Below, piece after piece: positions 10,201 to 19,400 of a stretch of DNA of 64,000 bases (the stretch's first letter is position 1; each line of letters starts with the position of its first letter). Made by a program: the position numbers and the translations under genes. Under the pieces are notes generated by a model. That model worked only from the letters and a program-made list of their open reading frames with translations. It was not told where the DNA came from and searched no databases. The stretch is from Granulicella sibirica (lineage in GTDB: Bacteria > Acidobacteriota > Terriglobia > Terriglobales > Acidobacteriaceae), in NCBI RefSeq assembly GCF_004115155.1, contig NZ_RDSM01000002.1, positions 744,001 through 808,000 of the forward strand. Reading direction: 5' to 3'.

Positions 10201-10740
10201 CTGAACGAGCTGGACGAAGTTGCGTCCGTTCAACGGGAGGTCCTGTACCGCCTTGGCCGTCACGGTCGAGCTGACGGTCGCATTGTCGGCCTGGAGGAGA
10301 GGCGTCTGAGCCTGTACCTCGATGGTCTGAGACTCCGCTCCGACCTGCATGTGGGCGTCGGCACGGGCACGGTCACCCGCTTCAACGGAGAGATCCTGGG
10401 TCGACGAGGTGCTGAAGCCCGTGGCCTTTACCGTGACGGAATAATGTCCAACAGGAAGAAGGCTGAACTGATAGTCACCGCTACCGTTGCTGACGGTCTC
10501 GCGTTTTGCCTGCGTCTCCGCGTTAACAAGGGTCACTTGCGCGTTCGGAATGGCGGCTCCGGTTCCGTCGGTGACGGTACCGATGATATCGGCGGTGGTG
10601 AGCTGCGCCTGGGCTTTGGAGCCTGCGAAGAGGCTGCCGACGAGAAGAGCTATGAGGAAGAAGGAGCGGCTGAGCCGTCCCCGCGTTCCGTCGCACTGGC
10701 CAGTGCAATGTTTGATGTGGTGCCCTTGCTGTTCAATCAT
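7237..10740 (-). CDS. Oar-type TonB-dependent receptor with carboxypeptidase-regulatory-like domain
   Basis: An outer-membrane beta-barrel of 1167 residues, of the very large type expanded in acidobacteria for uptake of oligosaccharides or other bulky nutrients. In order: signal peptide (about 1-45, ending S-K-A-Q-A), a carboxypeptidase-D regulatory-like domain (about 48-125), a plug with D-L-P-L-N-G-R-N-F, then a long barrel ending in L-K-A-Q-F, whose terminal Phe is usual for barrel insertion. The ATG at 10740 has AAGGAAG upstream; a longer frame to 10929 lacks a leader. It is divergent from a membrane-anchored regulator gene, suggesting paired control. The substrate cannot be told from the sequence. 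Confidence 0.93.
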   Translation of the reverse strand: MIEQQGHHIKHCTGQCDGTRGRLSRSFFLIALLVGSLFAGSKAQAQLTTADIIGTVTDGTGAAIPNAQVTLVNAETQAKRETVSNGSGDYQFSLLPVGHYSVTVKATGFSTSSTQDLSVEAGDRARADAHMQVGAESQTIEVQAQTPLLQADNATVSSTVTAKAVQDLPLNGRNFVQLVQLVPGANEGPGNGLSSGGRPDDRRTNAAGISVNGQDDTLNNWVVDGVDDNERIIGSIGVKPNVEGIQEITVQTNSYAPEAGRTAGGVINIVTRSGTNKFHGSAYEFFRNDIFDGRSVLQTTGSKPELRQNQFGGSIGGPIFHDKTFFFFDYEGLRQVVGVTYTKTVPTLAEYNAIQTNPQSLLSTANGTINPVSGTPLPINQIALNYLKLFPAPNAGPVGQLTNNYITSPNKTQTSNTYDARVDHRFNDRNVFFGRFSYNTVNTFTPPGLGTQNGLQISGGRYDFDGPAKDISQQYAFGFTHTFTQNLLLDLRAAFTRINNLSLPLNYGIGADVKIGFPASMTNFSPFADSLTPISVGPFSEIGDGAYVPLQDIDNTFQYSGTVSWTKGNHNIKAGASFLRRQARNVQSASAVGAYGFNLPTDSNSDQLTQQNNQLASMLVGAFNNEVRNANLFAPDYRSYEPSGFAQDSWKVNPKLTLIYGLRYDVFTPFTEAHNHISNFDFLQALTLNTASISSALKVAGQNGVNSQVNIPTDYSNVAPRVGFSASLTPSIVLRGGYGLSFFPGNYTSNADLKNAPFTSNFSPACQSTLAVQIETELGQSAGQNPDCASPKIGAPGTLNTGLPAPSAPDITNLAGINGLGFVAEAPHFKSALIQQFNLQMEQQFGANVFTIGYVGNIGQHLPESINNINQPKPFNPITNSSGATRPLGNILNNLGGVSYIDSEGVSNYSALQTSFQRRFTHGLAFDANYTWSKGLSDITGFSQQGGSQGWSNADPTRIRQIEYGIAENDIQNRFALSLNYELQYGKNFHGIKKAAFSGWQANTITVWQSGKPFTITSTGSGADNPIESDGLRHGYSNRAVPQNSGGNDRPNQIGDARASHKTNAQFFNTAAFAPQPLGTIGNTQRNSLFGPDFRHVDLSIFKNFPVTERVSVQFRAESYNISNTPNFYIGNGTSASQFGNAAFGQVSQTDPNYTPRLYQFALKAQF

Positions 10741-11036
10741 GGTTTCGCTTCCTTGATGGTTCTCTATAGATCGGTCGTGAAAAAGCGTGCGGAAGGAGCG
10801 ATAGCTCGCGACGCGCAGAGGGATGGCTGATGTACGCCCCGAACTATAGGCATGCAAACATACGATCGTGCAGGGGTTTTCTGGTATGCACCCTCCCAGC
10901 CGTAAAGGTAAGTCGAGGGGGAAACGCAAACCCGTCTGTTTTCAATAGGGATAGACTAGGTAAAGAGTCCTAGGTTGCCAGGTATTAACCCTCGGGCCTA
11001 TGCTGTGGGACAGGCCGAAAGGTATTACGTGTACAC

Positions 11037-12356
11037 ATGACTCCTGAATTGAACGTCCGACCGCCATCGTTGAGCGAGGCGGAACAGGAAAAAGTGCGAG
11101 AGCAGATGAATCGTCTGCTGGAAACGCATCACTTCAAGAACAGCAGGCGCTATCCCGCGCTTCTGCGATTTATCGTCGAAGAGACCCTGGAAGGACGTGG
11201 GGAGTTCCTCAAGGAGCGCCTGCTCGGCGTCCGCGTCTTCGACCGGCCAGCGGACTACGACACCGCGTCCGACCCGATCGTCAGGGTCACGATTGCCGAG
11301 ATACGCAAGCGCATCGCGCAGTATTACCACGACGAAGAGCACGACGCAGAGATAAGGATTGAGCTTCTACCAGGCCGCTATGAGCCGGAATTCCGGGCGA
11401 GGCATTCGAAACGCGAGACAGCGATCGTCGCAACCGTCGTCACGGAAGTGGAAGAGATCCTCCCTGTAGTCGAAGCTTCCGCCCCTGCCCCTGCCACTTC
11501 GACGGACCCGGTAGAGCTTGCGAAGGCAAAGCCCGGAAGAAACCGGTTGTGGTATCTACTCGGGGCGGCGCTGCTGGTCTTTGCGCTGGTATCGGCGGGT
11601 ATTCTGCGCTGGCTGCATCCACCTGCTCTGGAAGCCTTGTGGTCGCCGCTTCTGAGCGGCCAGGGATCCGTGTTGTTTTGTCTGCCGACGGACGTCGAGA
11701 AGAGAAGAGGTCCGACCGGTGATCCTGTTCCCGATAAGGCTACCGCGCCTGCGAAGAAGCTGACCGGTCGCATGGAAGATGCGTCGACCTTCCGCGCACA
11801 CCAGGCTTTGGGGGAAAATGTCGTTTACTCCGACATGCTTGCCGCCCTGAGGGTGGCGAATGTGATGGCGGTTCATCAACGTTCCTATACAGTCAGGCTG
11901 ACCGTTTCAACCACCCTTGAAGACCTGCGCCAGGGGCCGACGGTCCTCATCGGAGGCCTGGATAATCAGTGGACCATTCGAGCTCTCACCAACCTGCGCT
12001 ACCACTTCGCCGGAAGTGATGACAATCGATACTGGATCCAGGATCAGGAGAATCCCGCAAACCAGCGGTGGTCCCTCGATTTGAAGGAGCCAATCGCGTC
12101 CGTCACCCGGGATTACGCCATCGTCTCGCGACTCCACAATGAGCAGACAGGACAAGTGGAGATGATCATCGCTGGGATTGGGATGACCGGCACGGCCGCC
12201 GCCGGGGAGTTCATCTCGGACGATCACCGCGCTGCGGAACTCCGCCAGAGGATAGGAGCCGGCTTCAACGATAAGGACTTCGAAGTTGTACTCAGCACGG
12301 ATGTCGTCAACGGCATCGCCGGAGCCGCAAAGATCGAAGCCGTCTCCGTCTGGTAG
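11037..12356 (+). CDS. Membrane-anchored protein with putative N-terminal DNA-binding domain
   Basis: A 439-residue protein in three parts. Residues about 15-120 form an Arg/Lys-rich domain (F-K-N-S-R-R-Y-P, later R-V-T-I-A-E-I-R-K-R-I and L-P-G-R-Y-E-P) seen in acidobacterial proteins next to TonB receptors and thought to be winged-helix-like. Then come a Pro/Ala-rich linker, one transmembrane helix (171-193), and an extracytoplasmic domain of about 245 residues that I do not recognise. The order suggests a sensor outside the membrane and a transcriptional output inside, like ToxR- or CadC-type regulators; this is inference. It is divergent from the receptor gene at 7237-10740 and may control it. 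The upstream ribosome-binding site is weak. Confidence 0.65.
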   Translation: MTPELNVRPPSLSEAEQEKVREQMNRLLETHHFKNSRRYPALLRFIVEETLEGRGEFLKERLLGVRVFDRPADYDTASDPIVRVTIAEIRKRIAQYYHDEEHDAEIRIELLPGRYEPEFRARHSKRETAIVATVVTEVEEILPVVEASAPAPATSTDPVELAKAKPGRNRLWYLLGAALLVFALVSAGILRWLHPPALEALWSPLLSGQGSVLFCLPTDVEKRRGPTGDPVPDKATAPAKKLTGRMEDASTFRAHQALGENVVYSDMLAALRVANVMAVHQRSYTVRLTVSTTLEDLRQGPTVLIGGLDNQWTIRALTNLRYHFAGSDDNRYWIQDQENPANQRWSLDLKEPIASVTRDYAIVSRLHNEQTGQVEMIIAGIGMTGTAAAGEFISDDHRAAELRQRIGAGFNDKDFEVVLSTDVVNGIAGAAKIEAVSVW

Positions 12357-12362
12357 CCGGTC

Positions 12363-15089
12363 TCAGCCGATCTTCTCTTCCGAACGGACCCGGTGCATCC
12401 TCTCCATGCAGGTCGCCGCCAGCGCGGTCCATCCGGTCTGGTGGCTGGCCCCGATTCCGCGGCCGGTATCTCCGCAGAAGTACTCGCTGAAGAGCACGAG
12501 ATCCTTCCAATGCGGATCGTCGATGTACCTTTGTTCGGTTCCATGCGAAGGACGCCGTCCTGTCTCATCCCGGAGAAACAACGAGACGAGCCGCCGCGAG
12601 ATCTCCTCCGCCGCTTCGAGAAGGTTCAGCATCTTCCCGCTTCCAGCCGGACACTCCACCTTGACGCTGTCACCGTAAACCGCGTGGTATCGCTCGAGCG
12701 CATTGAGCAGGAGCATGTTGACCGGAAACCAGACCGGGCCCCTCCAGTTGCTGTTTCCCCCGAACATGCCGCTGTCGCCCTCTCCGGGCACATACTTGAC
12801 TGTCAGCGTTTTGCCCGCAAGCTCGACTTCGTAGGGGTGTTCGGCGTGGACGCGCGACAGTCCGCGCACGCCATGGTTCGAGAAGAACTCCGTCTCATCG
12901 AAGACGCAGCGCAGGATACGCACGAGGCGATCCTTCGGAACGAGAGCGATGAAGCGCGCATCCTTATAGTCCGGATCCTTGGTCTCCACCTGCGAGACGT
13001 ATCGCGCAAGCTGCTTCTTATTCTTGAGGAACCAGTTCATCCGCTTGGTGAAGCCGGGCAGCTTGTCGAGATGCGGCTTGCTCAACACCCCGATCGCGTA
13101 CAGCGGAACCAGCCCGACGATCGACCGTACCTTCAGCGGCTTCGGAGTGCCCCCTTTACTCGTCAACTGATCAAAAAAGAAGCCCGCCTCCTCGTCCCAG
13201 AGCCCGGTGCCTCCAAGCGTGTTGATGGCATCGATGATGCCGATGAAGTGCTCGAAGAACTTACTCGCGATGTCCTCGTAGGCAGGCCGCGTTTGCGCCA
13301 GTTCAAGCGCGATTCCCAACATGGTCGAGCAGTAGAGGCCCATCCACGCCGTGCCGTCGGCCTGATTAAGCGATACCCCATCGGGAAGCGTCGTCGAGCG
13401 GTCGAAGACGCCGATGTTATCCAGTCCGAGGAAGCCGCCGCCGAAGAGGTTATGGCCGCCCTGGTCATTGCGATTGACCCACCAGGTAAAGTTCAGTAGA
13501 AGCTTCTGAAACGCGCGCTCGAGGAAGTCAAGGTCGCCATTCCCATCCTTGTCCGCAGTGGCTTTGTAGACGTGATAAACCGCCCACGCATGTACCGGCG
13601 GGTTCACGTCGCTGAAGGCGAACTCATAGGCCGGCATTTGTCCGTTGGGGTGCAGATACCATTCGCGCAACAGAATGAGCAACTGGCTCTTCGCGTACTC
13701 CGGATCGATCTGTGCCATCGGAATCATGTGGAACGCGGTGTCCCACGCGGCAAACCACGGGTACTCCCACTTATCCGGCATGGAGAGAATGTCGCGGCAG
13801 AAGAGATGCTTCCACTGCGCATTCCCGCCCTGCAGGCGCTCCGCAGGCGGAGCAGGCTGCGCCGGGTCGCCAGCCAGCCAGCGCTCCGAAACGTAGTAAT
13901 AGAACTGCTTGCACCACAGGAGCCCGCCATAGGCCTGCCGTGAGACGTTTCGCTCGTCATCGTTGAAGGTCTTCGGGATCCGCCTGGCGTAGAAGTCGTC
14001 GGCATCGTCCTTCCGCTCTTTAAAGCACTGCTCGAATCCAGCGACATCGATGGATCCGGGCTCGCTTTCATCTTCCCGCACAAGCCGCAGCCGGATGACC
14101 TGCGTCTCGCCCGCAGGAATGGAGATTCGATAGACGAACGCCGTCTTGGTCCCGATCTTCTCCTGCTTGACTGCGTCCTTCTCTCCCTGAACCAGGTATC
14201 GGTCGAACGCATCTTTCGAATAGCCCTGTGGCCCGTTATAGTTCGGGTCGAGACGGCGAACGTTTGTGTCGTTTTCGGTAAAAAGAATCTCTTCCGACTG
14301 CGGACCGCCGTCTTCCTCCACGGCCATAAATCGATAGCGCCCAAGCGTCTTGTGGTTCGCGATGACGGTGCGGTCGTTGCCGTCCTGCAGATGCATCCAG
14401 GGCTTCGTCTCCTGGCCCTGCTCGAGATTCCGCCATGCCCAGTTGTTGCGCAGCGTCAGCGTCGGGGCGACGGTTAGATCCGCGGCCTCCGGTCCCCGAT
14501 TCGAGATCGTGAGGCGGACCAGTGTGTCCTCCGGCGAACACTTCGCGTACTCGATCAGAACGTCGAAATAACGATCTTCATCAAAGATGTCGGTATCGAG
14601 AAGCTCGTATTCGAGATCGTCGTAGCCCCGCGTGCGGTTCTCCTTGACGATGTCGTCGTACGGGAAGGCTCGCTGAGGATATTTGTAAAGCGCCTTCGCA
14701 TAGGAGTGCGTGGGCGTCGCGTCAAGATAGTAGAACTGCTCCTTGACGTCCTCTCCGTGGTTTCCCTCAGGATTACCGAGCCCGAAGAGCCTCTCCTTCA
14801 GAATCGCGTCCTTGCCGTTCCAGAGCGACGTGGAGTAGCACAGGCGGCACTCGCGGTCGGTCCATCCAAGCAGCCCATCCTCGCCCCAGCGATAGGCGCG
14901 GTATCGGGCCATGTCATGCGTGAAGTTCCACGCATTCCCGTCCGCCGAGTAGTCCTCACGAACCGTTCCCCACTGCCGCTCAGGCAGGTAAGTCCCCCAG
15001 CGCTGCCAGTTTTCTTCGCGGGACGTGGATTTTTGAAGCCGGATGTCTTCGATGCACGGTGATGCGGAAATCTCGTCTTGATTAGGCAC
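12363..15089 (-). CDS. GH63/MGH1-like glycoside hydrolase (glucosidase family)
   Basis: A 908-residue protein without a signal peptide. The N-terminal part is beta-rich with many aromatic and charged residues. The C-terminal half is the (alpha/alpha)6 barrel of GH63-like enzymes, with the block W-F-A-A-W-D-T-A-F (the Asp is the likely general acid) and a later S-N-W-R-G-P-V-W-F-P-V-N. Relatives include bacterial alpha-glucosidases and mannosylglycerate or glucosylglycerate hydrolases, so a compatible-solute or cytoplasmic glycan substrate is possible. The start is a GTG with AGAGGA about 10 bases upstream. It follows the transglutaminase gene at 15216-16199 on the same strand, 126 bases apart, and may share its promoter. 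Confidence 0.85.
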   Translation of the reverse strand: MPNQDEISASPCIEDIRLQKSTSREENWQRWGTYLPERQWGTVREDYSADGNAWNFTHDMARYRAYRWGEDGLLGWTDRECRLCYSTSLWNGKDAILKERLFGLGNPEGNHGEDVKEQFYYLDATPTHSYAKALYKYPQRAFPYDDIVKENRTRGYDDLEYELLDTDIFDEDRYFDVLIEYAKCSPEDTLVRLTISNRGPEAADLTVAPTLTLRNNWAWRNLEQGQETKPWMHLQDGNDRTVIANHKTLGRYRFMAVEEDGGPQSEEILFTENDTNVRRLDPNYNGPQGYSKDAFDRYLVQGEKDAVKQEKIGTKTAFVYRISIPAGETQVIRLRLVREDESEPGSIDVAGFEQCFKERKDDADDFYARRIPKTFNDDERNVSRQAYGGLLWCKQFYYYVSERWLAGDPAQPAPPAERLQGGNAQWKHLFCRDILSMPDKWEYPWFAAWDTAFHMIPMAQIDPEYAKSQLLILLREWYLHPNGQMPAYEFAFSDVNPPVHAWAVYHVYKATADKDGNGDLDFLERAFQKLLLNFTWWVNRNDQGGHNLFGGGFLGLDNIGVFDRSTTLPDGVSLNQADGTAWMGLYCSTMLGIALELAQTRPAYEDIASKFFEHFIGIIDAINTLGGTGLWDEEAGFFFDQLTSKGGTPKPLKVRSIVGLVPLYAIGVLSKPHLDKLPGFTKRMNWFLKNKKQLARYVSQVETKDPDYKDARFIALVPKDRLVRILRCVFDETEFFSNHGVRGLSRVHAEHPYEVELAGKTLTVKYVPGEGDSGMFGGNSNWRGPVWFPVNMLLLNALERYHAVYGDSVKVECPAGSGKMLNLLEAAEEISRRLVSLFLRDETGRRPSHGTEQRYIDDPHWKDLVLFSEYFCGDTGRGIGASHQTGWTALAATCMERMHRVRSEEKIG

Positions 15090-15215
15090 AGCGATCTCGT
15101 CCTCTTAATCCTTCGTCCGCTTCCCAGGGAAGGCTCTCAGCGTGGATAGATTAGACCATGCCGGAGCCTCGGCACGAGGCCCCCGGGAAACGGCGTTCGC
15201 GAAGTCATTTTATTG

Positions 15216-16199
15216 CTAGAGCGTGGCGGACTGCGTCTGGGTCGGACTTGCCTCGCTCCCGTTCGTCTGGGTCGGCGTCTTGAGCTCGTGCGGGATTGGT
15301 TGCGGGATCTCCAGCGCCTCCGGGAGCGGAACCTTGTTTCCCTGCGGGTCGACCTCATTTGATTCGACATAGAAGTGCGCAAGGTACGCCGCCCCGAAGC
15401 TGGTCGTGATGGCGACATCGGCGGCATCGCGGCCCGTCGCCATCAGGACACGGCCAATCCGGGGGTAATTGTGTCGCGCATCGATGTTGATCCACTTCCC
15501 ACCGAGGAACACCTGGTACCACGCGCTGAAGTCGCCCGGCCCGCTGAACGGCCTGCGGATGTCCCCGACGTAGCCAGTCGCATACCGTGCAGGAATGTTC
15601 ATGCAGCGGGACAGCGTGATGGCGAGGTGTTGGAAGTCCCGGCAGACGCCAACGCGCTCGGTGAATACATCCATCGACGTCTTGGTGGGCCGGGCCGCGT
15701 TGTAGTTGAACGCGACGCGGGCGTGCACCCAGTCGCGAATGGCTACAGCCCGAGCCCATCCCGGAGCCGTCGAGCCAAAGAGATCCTGCGCAATCCCACC
15801 AAACTGATCCACCTGGCAGTACCGGCTGGGCAATAGAAACTGGAGAACGTCCGCGGGCAGATTCTGCACGGAAGCCTGTTCCGCCCGCACATCATTGGGA
15901 TCTGGTTTCGCGTCGGTCTCAACGACGCTCGACCCGGAGAGACGCAGATGCCCCTTCGGAGCAAAGAAGCGTGCGCAACGATTCCCGAAGGAGTCGATAA
16001 AGTCTGTGCAGGAGACGTTCACCTTCGGGCCGTCGGTAAAAGCTGGGGCGTCCGCGATCGAGGTCGTGAAATGCTCCACGGCCAGCTTGTTTCCAGCACG
16101 AACGCGCGACTCAAGCGAGGGATGCACGGAGAGTACGGCGACGATGGCAGTAGGCGCCGGGAGGCGGAACTGGATATCGAACTCTGACAGGATGAGCAT
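15216..16199 (-). CDS. Transglutaminase-like protein (short, cytoplasmic)
   Basis: A 327-residue protein with an N-terminal beta-domain as in bacterial transglutaminase-like peptidases, then a transglutaminase core. Cys186 lies in G-V-C-R-D-F-Q-H and Asp240 in W-I-N-I-D-A-R-H-N. The position normally held by catalytic His (the H-A-W of its plus-strand neighbours) is Ser225 (F-S-A-W), so activity is doubtful or relies on another residue. The C-terminal 50 residues are Pro/Thr/Gln-rich and look disordered. It has no signal peptide. It is divergent from the operon of two further transglutaminases and an ATP-grasp protein, which suggests a shared pathway. Confidence 0.85.
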   Translation of the reverse strand: MLILSEFDIQFRLPAPTAIVAVLSVHPSLESRVRAGNKLAVEHFTTSIADAPAFTDGPKVNVSCTDFIDSFGNRCARFFAPKGHLRLSGSSVVETDAKPDPNDVRAEQASVQNLPADVLQFLLPSRYCQVDQFGGIAQDLFGSTAPGWARAVAIRDWVHARVAFNYNAARPTKTSMDVFTERVGVCRDFQHLAITLSRCMNIPARYATGYVGDIRRPFSGPGDFSAWYQVFLGGKWINIDARHNYPRIGRVLMATGRDAADVAITTSFGAAYLAHFYVESNEVDPQGNKVPLPEALEIPQPIPHELKTPTQTNGSEASPTQTQSATL

Positions 16200-16477
16200 G
16201 GGACCCCAGACGTCTTGATCAGGCGGAGACGTCTCTTTGAGAAGACACAGTTTAGCCTACGGCACACCTAAGACGCGTTAACGTCTCAAGCCCGTTTATC
16301 GGTTGGTTGAGTGCCCCGGATCACCGCAATCGAGCACCGGCCGGCCGGCTCCGTTCCGTCTATAGCCTGAGTGCGGTAGTTTTAAACAAACGCCGCGAGA
16401 ACATCCCGAAACTTCACGCACTTTTCATCAGCGTGCCAGCATCGCCAGCAACTAAACGCACGACGGATCGAGGATCG
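16200..16477. promoter_or_regulatory. Divergent promoter region of the transglutaminase cluster
   Basis: A 278-base spacer between two divergently transcribed transglutaminase genes must hold promoters for both. The plus-strand frame stays open back to 16307, but nothing there resembles the family and the ATG at 16478 fits better. I could not identify -35/-10 boxes or an operator with confidence. Confidence 0.4.
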
Positions 16478-19400
16478 ATGGGACTTCAGGTTGCACTGCA
16501 CCACCGGACGCAATATCGGTACGATAAGGCCGTTTCGCTAGGCCCCCAGGTGATTCAGTTGCGCCCCGCGCCGCACTGTCGAACCCCTATCCTGAGCTAC
16601 TCGCTCGACATCACCCCGTCCGATCGCATCCTGAACTGGCAGTTCGACCCCCTCTCGAACCACCTGGCCCGCGCCATCTTCCCAAGCAAGACCACAGAGT
16701 TCACCGTCGACGTCAACCTCGTCGCCGACCTCACCCCCTACAACCCCTTCGCCTTCTTCCTCGAGCCCGGCTTCGAGAGCTTTCCCTTTCAGTACCCGGC
16801 GGACCAGCTTGGAAATCTGGAGCCGTACCGCGCAAAGGAGCCGTTCGGCCCCCTGCTTAAACGCTTTGTCGCAGAGTTGTCGCTCGAAAAGCAGGGAACA
16901 ATCGACTTCCTCGTCAGCCTTAACCAGAAGGTACGTGACGCGGTCGGCTACGTGACGCGCCTCGAGCACGGCGTCCAGACCTGCGAGCAGACCCTTACCG
17001 GCGCCACCGGTTCCTGCCGCGACTCCGCCTGGCTGCTCGTGCAGATCTGCCGCCAGGTGGGCCTCGCCGCCCGCTTCGTCTCCGGATACCTTATTCAACT
17101 CGTAGAGGACGAACCGTCTGTCGATGGCCCCCCGGGGCCGACCGTCGACTCCGCCGACCTCCACGCCTGGACCGAGGTCTACCTTCCCGGTGCGGGGTGG
17201 ATCGGCCTAGACCCGACCTCAGGTCTCTTCACCTCCGAAGGACACATCCCCCTCGTCTGCACCCCAACCGCCTCTCAGGCCGCGCCCATCAGCGGAACCT
17301 CCGAGAGCGCCCGTGTCGACTTCGGCCATACGATGTCGGTCAAGCGCCTGAATGAAGCGCCGAGCCTGACGAAACCCTACAGCGACGACGAGTGGTTGAA
17401 GATCCGCGGGGTCGCCCACGCCATCGACCGGGATGTGAAGCATCAGGACATTCGCCTCACCATGGGCGGCGAGCCCACTTACGTCGGCATCGACGAGCCC
17501 GAGGCCATGCAGTGGAACATCGAGGCTCTTGGCCCGCTCAAGCGAACCCGCGGCCTGGCGCTTATCCGATGTCTCCGCGAACGCACCGCCCCCGGCGGTC
17601 TCCTGCACTTCGGGCAAGGGAAGTGGTATCCCGGAGAGCCGCTCCCGCGCTGGGCCTTTCATTGCGTCTCCCGCCTCGATGGGGTTCCGGTCTGGGAGAA
17701 CGTCGACCTCTTCGCCTTCGAAGACAAGGAATACGGTTTCACGGTCGAGGACAGCTTCACCTTCCTCAAAGCTCTTACGCATCGCCTGCAGGTCAGCGCC
17801 TCGGACATCCTCCCCGCCTTCAACCAGCCGGACGACAACGGCGACCCAACCACGCCCGCCGGATACATCCTGCCGCTCCGCCGCCGCCAACCCGAAGGCC
17901 GCCTCGCGTGGTCGAGCCAGCTCTGGTTCCCACGCCCCCACCGCCTCGTACTGTCCTGGGGCGATTCGCCCATCGGCTACCGCATCACGGTCGACTCGAT
18001 GCCCTTCGTCGCTCCCGACGAACTCGTCTATGACCGGGAAGACGGTGAGCTAGTCAAGCTCCCGGCACATCCCGCCCGCCGCCCCGATCTCTTTGCCGTC
18101 GAACCCACACCCGACCCGCTTCCACCCCTCTCGAGCACCGCCGAGACGGCGAAAGAGCTCATCCGCCCCTCGCTCTGCGTCGAGGCACGCGAAGGCCGCC
18201 TTCACGTCTTCCTCCCCTACGTCTCCGTCGTAGCGGATTACCTCGACCTCGTCGCCGCCATTGAGGACACCGCGCAGTTCCTCGAGATGCCTATCTGGAT
18301 CGAGGGATACACCCCGCCGCACGACCTGCGCCTTCGCGCCTTCTCGCTCACCCCGGACCCGGGCGTCCTCGAGGTCAACCTGCCTCCCACCGACAACTGG
18401 GACGACCTCGAAGCCCTCAATGCCGTCCTCGCCGACGAGGCCCACAAGAATCGCCTCATCGCCGGCAAGTTCGCCTACGACGGCAGCCACCTCGCCACCG
18501 GCGGCGGAAGCCACATCGTCATCGGCGCCAACAGCGTGCCGGACAGCCCTCTTCTTCGCCGCCCCGACCTGCTCCGCAGCATGGTCTCCTTCTGGCAGAA
18601 CCACCCGTCGCTTTCGTACCTCTTTTCGGGAATGTACGTTGGCCCCACCAGCCAGTACCCTCGTGTCGATGAGGCTCGCGCCGATGCTCTCTATGAGCTT
18701 GAAGTCTCGTTCAGCCAGCTCACCGGAGACGATCCGCCGTACATCCTCGACGGATTGTTCCGCAACCTGCTCGTCGACGTCACGGGGAACACGCATCGTG
18801 CCGAATTCTGCATCGATAAGCTCTTCCCGCCCGAAGGTCAGGGCCTCCGCCTCGGTCTCCTCGAACTGCGCGCCTTCGAGATGGCCCCGCACTACCGCAT
18901 GGGCCTCATGCAGATGCTCCTGGTCCGTGCCCTCGTCTGCGCGTTCTGGAAGCAGCCCTTCACCGGAAGCCTCCTGCGCTGGGGCACAGCGCTCCATGAC
19001 CGCTTCATGCTCCCGCACTTCGTCCAGCGCGACTTCGCCGAAGTCCTCGGCTTCCTGCAGCGCGGCGGCTATCCGCTCGAGGATAAGTGGTTCGCTTCAC
19101 ACGTCGAGTTCCGCTTCCCGAAGATCGGCTCCATCCAGGTCGACGGAGTCGAGCTCGAACTTCGCCAGGCGCTCGAGCCATGGAACGTCCTCGCCGAGGA
19201 GACAAGCTCAGGCCGCACCGGCCGCTCCGTCGATTCGTCTTTGGAGCGCATGCAGGTGAAGGTGACCGGCCTCACCACCGAATCGCGCTACATCGTCACC
19301 TGCAACGGCCGCCAGGTCCCTCTCCATCCCACCGGAGAGCCCGGCGAAGCCGTCGCCGGAATCCGCTACCGCGCGCGCCGCCTCTCCGCTGCGCTGCATC

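Noticed and set aside
12393..13499. A 368-codon plus-strand frame opposite the GH63-like gene
   Set aside because: Shadow frame without ribosome-binding site or recognisable domain.
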